DNA from: RGIG1934 sp045122895
Lineage (GTDB): Bacteria > Bacillota > Clostridia > Lachnospirales > Lachnospiraceae
Direction: 5' to 3'
Assembly (NCBI GenBank): GCA_045122895.1
Contig: JBGVIE010000062.1
Location: 1 to 30,736 of the forward strand
DNA length: 30,736 nucleotides
The position numbers and the translations under genes are program-made. This document shows, piece after piece, positions 17,528-24,322 of the stretch (position 1 is its first letter; each line of letters begins with the position of its first letter). The notes beneath the pieces were generated by a model. That model searched no databases. It saw only the letters and a list, made by a program, of their open reading frames with translations, and was not told the DNA's origin.

Positions 17528-18304
17528 CTAAATCAGGCCATTATCCATCAAGTATTTAATTGATGCTTCCTGTTCCTCTATCTCTTTTACCTCTATCAAA
17601 ATAGATGAATCATATTTAAGTTCACTCTTTATCCTGAAAAATTCCTTCCAGTCAATTTTGCCCTTTCCAATCTGAAGATGTAAATCATCATATAAATCAT
17701 TATCATTGATATGTATATGAGTTATGTACGGAAAAAGATTTATAAACCACTCTTTTGCATTATTTCCAAATGAAGAAGCATGAGCATAATCAAGACAAAT
17801 CCCAAAATTACCTACGTTATTCATCTGTGATGCAAGATTTAAAATCATATCGTAATCTTCATCAAACATATTTTCAATAAAGATTTCCAACTCATTGTAC
17901 TCTGTACACATTTTTGTAAAAAAATCTACATTCTGTTCAAGCCAAAAATCTCTGTAGTAACCAAGCCTGAAATTCGGTATAAAATTGGTGTGAAACACTA
18001 CCCCTCTTATCCCAAGTTCTCTAGCTATATCAAGTGATTTTTTAACCCGCAGCATGGATATCTGTCTTATCTGTTCATCAGTACTATGTACAGTAACGTC
18101 AAAGAAAGCTCCATGAAGCGTATCTTTCTTTCTGTCTCTGTCTAATGATTTATAAAATTTTACAAGCTCGTCGCATTTTGCTTCATCCGTATACACATCC
18201 GGTTTTGAAAAATCATTATATTCAAAACAGGCATTGTACTTCTCGGCCAGTGCCACACTTTCATCTATTCTATTCCTATCCGGAATAAAATGTATATTCC
18301 CCAT
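17528..18304 (-). CDS. TIM-barrel protein, sugar phosphate isomerase/epimerase (AP endonuclease 2) superfamily
   Basis: Cytosolic protein of the xylose-isomerase-like TIM-barrel superfamily, which includes endonuclease IV, sugar isomerases and epimerases. Metal-ligand-type motifs at the strand ends are visible: GVVFHTN, LEIFIENM (Glu), GICLDYAHASSFG (Asp, His), ITHIHINDND (His, Asp) and SSILIEVKE (Glu), so metal-dependent chemistry on a sugar is likely; the substrate is unknown. 258 residues is normal. Clear GGGAGG ribosome site. It sits 10 bases after the GH5 gene and 13 before the NlpC/P60 gene. Since the operon also holds a DNA polymerase, an abasic-site nuclease role was considered, but the metal-site layout is not specific enough to choose. 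Confidence 0.75.
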   Translation of the reverse strand: MGNIHFIPDRNRIDESVALAEKYNACFEYNDFSKPDVYTDEAKCDELVKFYKSLDRDRKKDTLHGAFFDVTVHSTDEQIRQISMLRVKKSLDIARELGIRGVVFHTNFIPNFRLGYYRDFWLEQNVDFFTKMCTEYNELEIFIENMFDEDYDMILNLASQMNNVGNFGICLDYAHASSFGNNAKEWFINLFPYITHIHINDNDLYDDLHLQIGKGKIDWKEFFRIKSELKYDSSILIEVKEIEEQEASIKYLMDNGLI

Positions 18305-18314
18305 TTTTGCCTCC

Positions 18315-19415
18315 CTATTTGTACTTACTAAAAATCCATCTTCCCGTTTCTGATAAGTCGCTCTTTCTAAACCTTGTTGTACTGGTACAAGAAGACTTTA
18401 AAAGTGATGCCGATTCATCCTTGTTACAAAGGCTCCAGGCAACACGACCTATTTTATATTTATTTAAGAATTTAAACCATTCACTGCCTGACTGCTTATC
18501 AACATAACCATTACCAGAAGCATCGCATATGCTGAATTCACTTACCAAAACCGGAATTCCTTTGTCAATTGCATATTTTATCTTATCTCTTAAATACTCT
18601 TTATGTGTAGCGGCATAAAAATGACAGGCATACACTATATTTTTCTGATGTCTGATTGGATTATCAGCAGCCACGTCCACATCCTGACTCCATGTTGGTG
18701 TACCTACAATGATAATTGCTTTTTTATCATTTTTCCTGATAGTCTTTATGATTTTTTCCGCATACGGTTTGATGTCATTATCCCAGGTACATCCGCCATT
18801 TGGCTCATTACAAATCTCATATATTACGTTATTGTACCGTTTGAACTTCTTAGACATGTCTGTAAAAAAAGCTTTCGAGCGCTTTATATTATCCGGTGTA
18901 TTCGGATTCGAATCATTAAGAATATGCCAGTCAATTATCACGTACATACCAAGGCTCTTTGCATATTTTACTGCTGTAGTAACCTTCTTATGGAGTGCTT
19001 TCTTGTAGCCGTCATCAGGATTACTATACATCGCAATTCTAATCGTGTTAACACCATAGTGATCCCTTAAATACTGAAAACCCCTTTTATTGATGTACTG
19101 CGGAAACCAAGCAATGCCATGCGTACTTACACCCTGAATAACGTAATTCTTATGGTTCTTATCCTTTATATGCGTTCCTTTTACATATAATCTTCCATGT
19201 CTTTGAACCGGAGTCTTTTTCCCGGTTGACGTCTTCTTTGCAGGCGTAGCTGCTGCCACAGTCTGTGTCTCCACCTCTTTAACAGTGGCATTTGTAGTAG
19301 TTGCCAGTTTACTTTCCACAGTTGTTGTAGCGAGTTTTGACTCTTTTGCACATCCTGTCAACAGGCTTGTCACACACAATGCTGCAACAATTCCGCTGAC
19401 AATTCTTTTTCTCAT
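18315..19415 (-). CDS. Glycoside hydrolase family 5 (cellulase-like) lipoprotein
   Basis: Exported retaining beta-glycanase of GH5/cellulase type. The signal peptide ends in a clean lipobox, LLTGC with Cys22, so it should be tethered to the membrane surface. A Thr/Ala/Lys-rich linker of about 50 residues carries a doubled octapeptide ESKLATTT. The catalytic barrel begins near residue 75 (VQRHGRLYVKG, VIQGVSTHGIAWFPQY). Acid/base Glu204 is in YEICNEPNG and nucleophile Glu293 in PVLVSEFS; IDWHILND and ACHFYA also match the family. No carbohydrate-binding module is present, so it may act on an oligosaccharide or a self-made exopolysaccharide rather than crystalline cellulose. Start at the ATG at 19415 rather than the in-frame GTG at 19424, since GAAGG lies just before. 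Confidence 0.9.
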   Translation of the reverse strand: MRKRIVSGIVAALCVTSLLTGCAKESKLATTTVESKLATTTNATVKEVETQTVAAATPAKKTSTGKKTPVQRHGRLYVKGTHIKDKNHKNYVIQGVSTHGIAWFPQYINKRGFQYLRDHYGVNTIRIAMYSNPDDGYKKALHKKVTTAVKYAKSLGMYVIIDWHILNDSNPNTPDNIKRSKAFFTDMSKKFKRYNNVIYEICNEPNGGCTWDNDIKPYAEKIIKTIRKNDKKAIIIVGTPTWSQDVDVAADNPIRHQKNIVYACHFYAATHKEYLRDKIKYAIDKGIPVLVSEFSICDASGNGYVDKQSGSEWFKFLNKYKIGRVAWSLCNKDESASLLKSSCTSTTRFRKSDLSETGRWIFSKYK

Positions 19416-19433
19416 AAAAAACACATCCTTCCA

Positions 19434-19766
19434 TCATATAAGCGACAACGACAATATGTCATCAAAGGGAATCTTGGTATCGACAATCTGAATATACCTT
19501 GAATTCTCATCAATTTTGGACACCATTCCTGTCATCTTCAGATACTCTCCCTTATAATAATACACAACTAAGGCTTTCTCACCACGTTTAAGCATATGCA
19601 TATTTCTATCAATTTCTTCCACCATTTCTTCTGATAACTCTATTTTATCGACTATTATCTTCTCTTTAAGTGCCAACGCCTCCGGAAAACCTTTTAATGC
19701 TGCAAAAGGCATAAACTGCTTAGCTCTGTCCTCTACCGACATCTTAGGTCTTATCTTACTCGCCAC
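19434..19766 (-). CDS. YolD-like family protein
   Basis: 110-residue cytosolic protein of the YolD-like family, which in Firmicutes and their phages is very often encoded next to a UvrX/YqjW-type Y-family polymerase, as here. Characteristic features seen are DRAKQFMPFAALKGF near 13-27 and an SH3-like C-terminal half with YYYKGEYLKMTGMVSKID and a final IPFDDILSL. The molecular function is not established; association with the lesion-bypass polymerase is inferred from the neighbourhood. It overlaps the polymerase gene by 11 bases, so the two are probably translationally coupled. Confidence 0.87.
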   Translation of the reverse strand: MASKIRPKMSVEDRAKQFMPFAALKGFPEALALKEKIIVDKIELSEEMVEEIDRNMHMLKRGEKALVVYYYKGEYLKMTGMVSKIDENSRYIQIVDTKIPFDDILSLSLI

Positions 19767-21027
19767 TTTTGTGTCCCCCTATCTGTCTGTTTCTCTCAAT
19801 TGTTGTGCCGGCTCCTAAAAGGTTCATTCCCTTTAATATAGCATTTTTTCCAAATTTCTTCTTAATCTCAACAGCAGCCTGTTGCAGTTTTTTATTCCTC
19901 TCTAAATCTTCCATATCTTCAAAAAAACTGTATTGTCTGTATTCCTCCGGAACAACCTTATTGCACGTAATACTCATTCTTCTAACAGGTATTGTCTTAT
20001 CAACTATATCTTCATAAAGCTTTGCAACTGCCGGTACTATAATTTTATCAGAACTTGTCTCAAAGCTCAATTTACAAGTGCCATGCGCAGGCTTTTCATC
20101 TATTGAATTGGAATAACCAACGTGAAGTGTAATCGATGAAGTTATAAGATTTTTATCGACGAGCTCTAAGCACATCAAGTCAACCATTTCCATAGCTATC
20201 AGCTTTCCTTCCTCAAAATCATAATCACGCATCAGCACCTGTCCGCTGCACAAACTGTTTGACTTTGGTTTGTACGCCTTTATATCCTTAATTGTAGTAC
20301 TCTCCCTTCCCCAGGCATGGTCAATCAAAAGCTCTGCATCCACACCGAATGTTCTGTATAGTAAATCCTCATCTGCCTGAGTTATTTCTTTCATATTGCG
20401 TATTCCAAGCATATTAAGACGTCTTACAGTTCCGGCACCCACTCTCCAAAAATCTGTGAGTGGCTGGTGTTCCCACAAAGTATTGATGTATTTTCTTTCA
20501 TCAAGGACTCCAATAAAGTCTTTTGAATGCTTTGCAGTTATATCAAGAGCAATTTTCGTAAGGTACATATTGGTTCCCACACCACATGTTGCTCTTATTC
20601 CTGTCCTTACAAAAATATCATTCATAATTTTTCTACCCAGTTCCTCTGCAGTCAACTGGTATAGTGACAAATAATCTGTGACATCCATAAATGCTTCATC
20701 AATGGAATACACATGAATATCATCTTTTGAGATGTACTCAAGATATATAGCGTATATTTCGGCAGAGTAATCTATATATTTTTGCATTCTTGGAGAAGCT
20801 ACAATATATTCTACATTCTTTGGAATCTCAAACACACGACACCTGTTCCTGATACCAAGTGCTTTCATCGCCGGTGTAATTGCAAGACAAATAGTCTTGT
20901 CTCCTCTTTCCGGGTCTGCAACCACCAGATTTGTTGTCATCGGATCAAGTCCTCTTTCAACACACTCCACTGATGCGAAAAAAGACTTCAAATCTATACA
21001 AATGTAGTATTTTTGCGACTCTCCCAT
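19756..21027 (-). CDS. Y-family DNA polymerase (UvrX/YqjW-like translesion polymerase)
   Basis: Error-prone lesion-bypass polymerase. From the chosen start: catalytic Asp12 in YICIDLKSFFASVE, the second acidic pair Asp110-Glu111 in YSIDEAFMDV, a helix-hairpin-helix region around WRVGAGTVRRLNMLGI, and a little-finger domain ending with QYSFF, which resembles the beta-clamp-binding pentapeptide. ADPERGDKTICLAITPAMKALGI replaces the usual DinB finger sequence and points to the UmuC/UvrX branch rather than DinB. About 423 residues. The ATG at 21027 is favoured over 21039 because AGGAG lies 4 bases before it and overlaps the earlier ATG. Such genes are commonly SOS-controlled, but no GAAC-N4-GTTC LexA box is visible upstream. 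Confidence 0.93.
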   Translation of the reverse strand: MGESQKYYICIDLKSFFASVECVERGLDPMTTNLVVADPERGDKTICLAITPAMKALGIRNRCRVFEIPKNVEYIVASPRMQKYIDYSAEIYAIYLEYISKDDIHVYSIDEAFMDVTDYLSLYQLTAEELGRKIMNDIFVRTGIRATCGVGTNMYLTKIALDITAKHSKDFIGVLDERKYINTLWEHQPLTDFWRVGAGTVRRLNMLGIRNMKEITQADEDLLYRTFGVDAELLIDHAWGRESTTIKDIKAYKPKSNSLCSGQVLMRDYDFEEGKLIAMEMVDLMCLELVDKNLITSSITLHVGYSNSIDEKPAHGTCKLSFETSSDKIIVPAVAKLYEDIVDKTIPVRRMSITCNKVVPEEYRQYSFFEDMEDLERNKKLQQAAVEIKKKFGKNAILKGMNLLGAGTTIERNRQIGGHKSGE

Positions 21028-21067
21028 TTTACTCCTCATTTCAAACTATATTTGGCAGATACGCCAC

Positions 21068-21091
21068 ACCGAGAAAACGTCAGTTTTCTCG
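21068..21091. repeat. 10-bp perfect hairpin upstream of the Y-family polymerase gene
   Basis: CCGAGAAAAC (21068-21077) and GTTTTCTCGG (21082-21091) flank a GTCA loop. It lies about 40 bases upstream of the polymerase start and has no T-tract on either side, so it does not look like a terminator; a leader hairpin or an operator are possible. Confidence 0.6.
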
Positions 21092-21117
21092 GCTGGTTCT
21101 GAACAGTTAACTCTATT

Positions 21118-21154
21118 TTAAAAAAGACCGCGACGCACCTTGTACGTCACGGTC
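21118..21154 (-). terminator. Rho-independent terminator after the zinc-ribbon gene
   Basis: On the minus strand GACCGTGACG (21154-21145) pairs with CGTCGCGGTC (21135-21126), a 10-bp stem with one G-T pair, followed by a T-rich tail. It lies 18 bases after the stop codon at 21173. Confidence 0.85.
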
Positions 21155-21172
21155 ATCTTATGTATCAAGCTA

Positions 21173-21925
21173 TTACTTAACAAGTTCTCTAAGTCTGTCG
21201 TTAATCTCATTGATTTTCATATTTGCATAATTCTTACGCTTGAGACCTTCGCCAAAGAAACTATTCCTGTTATTCTCATACATCTCTTCGAACTCTTTCA
21301 ACTCTTCCCGTAATGCTTTCTTCTTCTCTTCAAGTTGCTCATCAACCATAGATTTATCACTTCCTGAAGATACAATAACTGTAGAGTATGCATCGTCTGA
21401 AGCACTTGATACAGGTGTTTCAGAAGTTACCTCAGAAGCTGTTTCCTCTACCGGCGCTTCATCTACTGGTGCTTCCTGTTCGTCTTCCGGTTCTGAAACT
21501 TTCTCTTCTGTTTCAGCTACTTCTTCAACTGACTCGGCTGCTGATGCTGCCTCCTCTACAGGCGTAGAATTGATAACAGGATTACCAATAATTATTGGTT
21601 CTTCAAAATCTGAAAGGAAATCATCCTCGTCATCCATTCCGATTGATGACTGTTCAATCACTGGTGGTTCCGAAACTGCTGGTGCAGGTTCTTCAGCAGG
21701 TTCTTCTACCGATTCTTCTGCCGTTTCCTCAACTACAGGTGTCTCATCAACTGTAGGCTCTGAGACTGTTGTCTCCTCAACTGTTGCTTCACCATTTACT
21801 TCTTTTACCTTTTCAATAAGTCTTTCTCTTGGGTGTTTCACACCACAAAACTCACATAAAGCGAATTCACCGCTCACGTCCATTGTAAGAGCTTTTCCAC
21901 AGACATCACACTGCATTAACGCCAT
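21173..21925 (-). CDS. Zinc-ribbon protein with acidic low-complexity middle
   Basis: Not assigned to a named family. The N-terminus (1-36) is a zinc ribbon with two CxxC pairs, CDVCGK at 6-9 and CEFCGV at 24-27. Residues about 45-190 are highly biased to Glu, Val, Pro, Ser, Thr and Ala (repeats like VEETAEES), probably disordered. The C-terminal 60 residues are predicted helical and charged (EEKKKALREELKEFEEMYEN), coiled-coil-like. No signal peptide or membrane segment, so cytosolic. The ribbon is clearly paralogous to the 46-residue gene 42 bases upstream: same spacing and the shared pattern CGxKH-ERL. Good GGAGG ribosome site. Function unknown; a protein- or nucleic-acid-binding adaptor is a guess. 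Confidence 0.75.
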   Translation of the reverse strand: MALMQCDVCGKALTMDVSGEFALCEFCGVKHPRERLIEKVKEVNGEATVEETTVSEPTVDETPVVEETAEESVEEPAEEPAPAVSEPPVIEQSSIGMDDEDDFLSDFEEPIIIGNPVINSTPVEEAASAAESVEEVAETEEKVSEPEDEQEAPVDEAPVEETASEVTSETPVSSASDDAYSTVIVSSGSDKSMVDEQLEEKKKALREELKEFEEMYENNRNSFFGEGLKRKNYANMKINEINDRLRELVK

Positions 21926-21967
21926 TACCTTCTCCTCCTTAAAATTACTACACTGTCGCGATAATGA

Positions 21968-22108
21968 TTACTTCTGCTTTAATTCTTCAACCTTAACAAG
22001 AAGTCTTTCCATGTCATGCTTGATTCCACAGTTCTCACATACTGCGTACTTTCCATCCTTATTCATAGATAAAGTACCCTCACAAATATCACATTTAATT
22101 GTTGCCAT
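21968..22108 (-). CDS. 46-residue zinc-ribbon protein
   Basis: Small gene. It reads MATIKCDICEGTLSMNKDGK followed by YAVCENCGIKHDMERLLVKV and a lysine-rich end. Two CxxC pairs (Cys6/Cys9 and Cys24/Cys27) form a TFIIB-like zinc ribbon, with a short helix after it. GGAGG lies 7 bases before the ATG, and a promoter with TTGAAA-17-TAAAAT is upstream, so expression is likely. It is a stand-alone version of the first 46 residues of the next gene, with which it is probably cotranscribed. Function unknown. Confidence 0.82.
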   Translation of the reverse strand: MATIKCDICEGTLSMNKDGKYAVCENCGIKHDMERLLVKVEELKQK

Positions 22109-22153
22109 AATTTTACCTCCATAACCTTCTTTTTATACAGTTTATATACCATA

Positions 22154-22182
22154 ATTTTACACCGATAAGCGTTTATTTTCAA
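22154..22182 (-). promoter_or_regulatory. Sigma-A promoter of the zinc-ribbon gene pair
   Basis: On the minus strand TTGAAA (22182-22177), 17-base spacer, TAAAAT (22159-22154), giving a leader of about 40 bases to the 46-residue gene. Confidence 0.6.
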
Positions 22183-22255
22183 CTAGTTTTTTTTTGAACA
22201 ATTATTAAAATTTATTTGTACGAAGGGGGATTTCAGATTCACCGCTGCGTAAGTT

Positions 22256-22789
22256 CTACTTTGTGGTGTCTTCGCCACAAATAGCCGTCTTCATACAATA
22301 CTCAAGAAAGGCTCCACAGCCGGCGATAACATCTTCGTATGTAGCCGTAAAATCCCCTGTATACCATGGATCCGCTATTGTCAAATCTTTCTTTTTACTC
22401 AAATATTTCTCATCGGCATACTCTAGCAGAAGATGTATCTTATTTTCCGGATCTCCTCCAACAATTCTCGTTGTGTTCCTAACGTTGGCACTGTCTGCAC
22501 AAAGCATATAATCGTAATAGTTATAATCTTCCTTCGTTACCTGTCGGGCTCTCTTTGACGAAAAATTGGTATATGCAGTTTTTCCAATCCCATGCTTTTT
22601 TAGTTCTGCCTGCGCAGGTCTGTAAATCGGATTACCAACGCCATTCCAAATCTCTTCTGTGGAAGTAGCTGCTGATGCAATTTCAAATTTGTCTGTTAAA
22701 TTGTTTTTTTCTACTATGTCCCTAAAGACAAACTCTGCCATGGGTGAACGACAGATGTTGCCGTGGCACACAAACAATACTTTAATCAT
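22256..22789 (-). CDS. Low-molecular-weight protein tyrosine phosphatase
   Basis: Cytosolic phosphatase of the LMW-PTP/arsenate-reductase-like family. The P-loop CHGNICRS starts at Cys8, giving the CX5R signature with Arg14, and the general-acid loop IADPWYTGDF supplies the conserved Asp-Pro. About 177 residues, slightly longer than the 150-160 usual; the extra length is in the middle and at the C-terminus. Partners are often tyrosine kinases of polysaccharide export, but none is present here. Start at 22789 (MIKVLFVCHGN) rather than the upstream in-frame ATG at 22819, which lies inside the 10-bp repeat array; AAAGGA lies 11 bases before it. Its upstream region is the repeat-rich interval. 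Confidence 0.92.
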   Translation of the reverse strand: MIKVLFVCHGNICRSPMAEFVFRDIVEKNNLTDKFEIASAATSTEEIWNGVGNPIYRPAQAELKKHGIGKTAYTNFSSKRARQVTKEDYNYYDYMLCADSANVRNTTRIVGGDPENKIHLLLEYADEKYLSKKKDLTIADPWYTGDFTATYEDVIAGCGAFLEYCMKTAICGEDTTK

Positions 22790-22810
22790 AATTTCAAATT
22801 TCCTTTCGTT

Positions 22811-22850
22811 TCTTGGCATATCTTAGCATATCTTGGCATATCGTGGCAAG
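22811..22850. repeat. Array A of a 10-bp direct repeat
   Basis: Four units in exact 10-bp phase with consensus TCTTGGCATA: TCTTGGCATA, TCTTAGCATA, TCTTGGCATA and TCGTGGCAAG. Lies immediately upstream of the phosphatase start, about one helical turn per unit. Confidence 0.9.
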
Positions 22851-22857
22851 AGCCCCA

Positions 22858-22880
22858 AAATACGGGGTTTTTTCAAGATG
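22858..22880. repeat. CCCC/GGGG hairpin and T-tract between the repeat arrays
   Basis: GCCCC (22852-22856) and GGGG (22864-22867) flank an A-rich loop, with TTTTTT following on the plus strand. It has terminator form for the plus strand, but the stem is only 4-5 bp and no plus-strand gene ends here. Confidence 0.35.
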
Positions 22881-22894
22881 TTAGTCTACCGGGA

Positions 22895-22906
22895 TGGCAA
22901 ACGCCA
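22895..22906. repeat. TGGC-4-GCCA inverted half-sites between the arrays
   Basis: TGGCAAACGCCA: the same TGGC core found in the 10-bp units, here as an inverted pair with 4 bases between. Confidence 0.5.
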
Positions 22907-22917
22907 AATAGGGGTAA

Positions 22918-22960
22918 AATGGCATATCTTGGCATATGCTGGCATATCGTGGCATATTAT
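22918..22960. repeat. Array B of the same 10-bp direct repeat
   Basis: Four TGGCATAT cores spaced exactly 10 bp (starting at 22920, 22930, 22940 and 22950). Over 35 bases it matches array A with three differences, and the two are offset by 106 bp when aligned on their shared TCGTGGCA end. Confidence 0.85.
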
Positions 22961-22976
22961 CCCTTGCAAAAGCGGT

Positions 22977-23008
22977 AAAAAAAGTGGTAAAGTTGAGGGG
23001 CGTACCAC
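22977..23008 (-). terminator. Probable terminator of the jet operon
   Basis: On the minus strand GTGGTA (23008-23003) pairs with TACCAC (22989-22984) across a 13-base loop, followed by seven Ts. The stem is short, but the position, 10 bases after the jetD stop, is right. Confidence 0.6.
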
Positions 23009-23017
23009 CATTATTTA

Positions 23018-24322
23018 TTATATATTGAGAGCACTTAACACATCATCCAACAAATCCTTCAACATATTTTCCTGATATCCCGGATGCTTTTCCTTGCTCA
23101 CACTTTCGGCGGTGTGATGTAATATTGTATTCTTAAACTGCTCAAGCTTAGCTAATTGCCTATCACTTAAGGATTCTTCAGAAATAGATTTATAATATGC
23201 CTCAGTATCCATCCGCCACAAGCAAATTGCATCTCCATATTTCTGCCACAGTCGATCCGCTATATCCATGCCCGCTGAATCCAGATCCCCACTATAATAT
23301 ATAACAGCACCACTGCTTATAAGAGCTTCCAATAACTGAAACGCGGCTACACGTAGTTGTCCAGAGGTACAGAGAATTGTAACATCATACTGCTTTACAT
23401 TTTCTACTAAATGTAAAAACACCATCTCATTTTCAACAACATAAACTTTATTGTTATATGCTTTTGCACATATAATTGATTTCATATTCTCTGATGTAAT
23501 AACGCAAGGTTCTTTTTTATTATTAAAAGCTTCATAAGCAGGATGTAATCCATCCTTCGTCTCCAACCGCACGCCAAAGCCATGCACCATACTGGCAATA
23601 TTGTCTGACACAAGCCCTATCATTTGCATACATTCACGCCATTCATATGCAAGTCTTGGCGCATCGTAGTTTTTCCAAAAGCAAACTGCATGTGTCAGCA
23701 ATTGCGCAGCTGTAGTCCCTCTGTCAAAATAGTGCGGATTCCCTGAAATCCTTGCAGAAAATACCGCCAAAAAACATTCCTCTCCGTCCATAGCTTCTAA
23801 GCTAATCAATGCCTTGCCGACATTTCGTGCAAGAGTCTTCGCCAGCTCAGAGTCTTTTGAATATTCCTTGACCAGAATCTGATAACCGTATTTTTTATCG
23901 CATTGTAACGCTTTTATCCAAGAGAATACTATCGATGTCTTTTCGGCACTTTCTCCAAAGTAAGCTTCAAGCCGATTAAAAAACTCTCTCTTTGCCATCT
24001 GAGTGCGATCCCTTTGTTCTTGATTCGTATACAAGGAGCTTTCAAAATAATGCTCCAAAACCAATTTCATATCTATAGGAGCAAATCGTGTTTTCTGCAA
24101 TCCCTGTTCAAATTCTTTAAAAGTAAGCTTAATGGTTTCATCTGAAAATGTTTTCCCTACAATTCCCCCTATCGCACGCCTTTCTTCCTCCGAAGTGTTT
24201 TTCAATGTAATACTACCTACTATTCTACCATAGCTCTCCCACTTTTTTCGAAGTTGTTTCATAAGGCTGTTATACGCCTTGTTTTTCTTCAGATAAGTGG
24301 CACATTCTCTGTTATTGCACAT
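23018..24322 (-). CDS. jetD: Wadjet nuclease subunit JetD (TIGR02679/DUF2399)
   Basis: Toprim-containing nuclease subunit of the Wadjet anti-plasmid system; in the studied systems it cleaves the circular DNA trapped by the JetABC motor. The C-terminal toprim-like domain shows the acidic Glu297/Glu299 in VVENEMVF and the DxD motif Asp346/Asp348 in YYSGDLDSAG, followed by AICLWRMDTEAYY. In the middle, ARISGNPHYFDRGTTAAQLL matches the family's conserved NPH region, and LCTSGQLRVAAFQLL precedes the DxD. 434 residues fits. It overlaps jetC by 11 bases, with AAAGGA before its ATG, so translation is coupled. Metal ligands look intact, so the enzyme should be active. Confidence 0.9.
   Translation of the reverse strand: MCNNRECATYLKKNKAYNSLMKQLRKKWESYGRIVGSITLKNTSEEERRAIGGIVGKTFSDETIKLTFKEFEQGLQKTRFAPIDMKLVLEHYFESSLYTNQEQRDRTQMAKREFFNRLEAYFGESAEKTSIVFSWIKALQCDKKYGYQILVKEYSKDSELAKTLARNVGKALISLEAMDGEECFLAVFSARISGNPHYFDRGTTAAQLLTHAVCFWKNYDAPRLAYEWRECMQMIGLVSDNIASMVHGFGVRLETKDGLHPAYEAFNNKKEPCVITSENMKSIICAKAYNNKVYVVENEMVFLHLVENVKQYDVTILCTSGQLRVAAFQLLEALISSGAVIYYSGDLDSAGMDIADRLWQKYGDAICLWRMDTEAYYKSISEESLSDRQLAKLEQFKNTILHHTAESVSKEKHPGYQENMLKDLLDDVLSALNI

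Noticed and set aside
21028..21125. LexA/SOS box upstream of the Y-family polymerase
   Set aside because: GTTCTGAAC is present but the GAAC-N4-GTTC arrangement of Firmicute LexA sites is not.
21240..22124. 294-residue plus-strand ORF rich in Ser and Thr
   Set aside because: It is the complement of the acidic low-complexity region of the zinc-ribbon gene and of the 46-residue gene; it has no ribosome site and biased composition explains the open frame.
22811..22960. CRISPR array
   Set aside because: Units are 10 bp, contiguous and without unique spacers; no cas genes nearby.
22763..23075. Two plus-strand ORFs containing repeated HILAYLGISW-like peptides
   Set aside because: They are translations of the 10-bp arrays and overlap the starts or ends of genes on the other strand; no ribosome site or family match.
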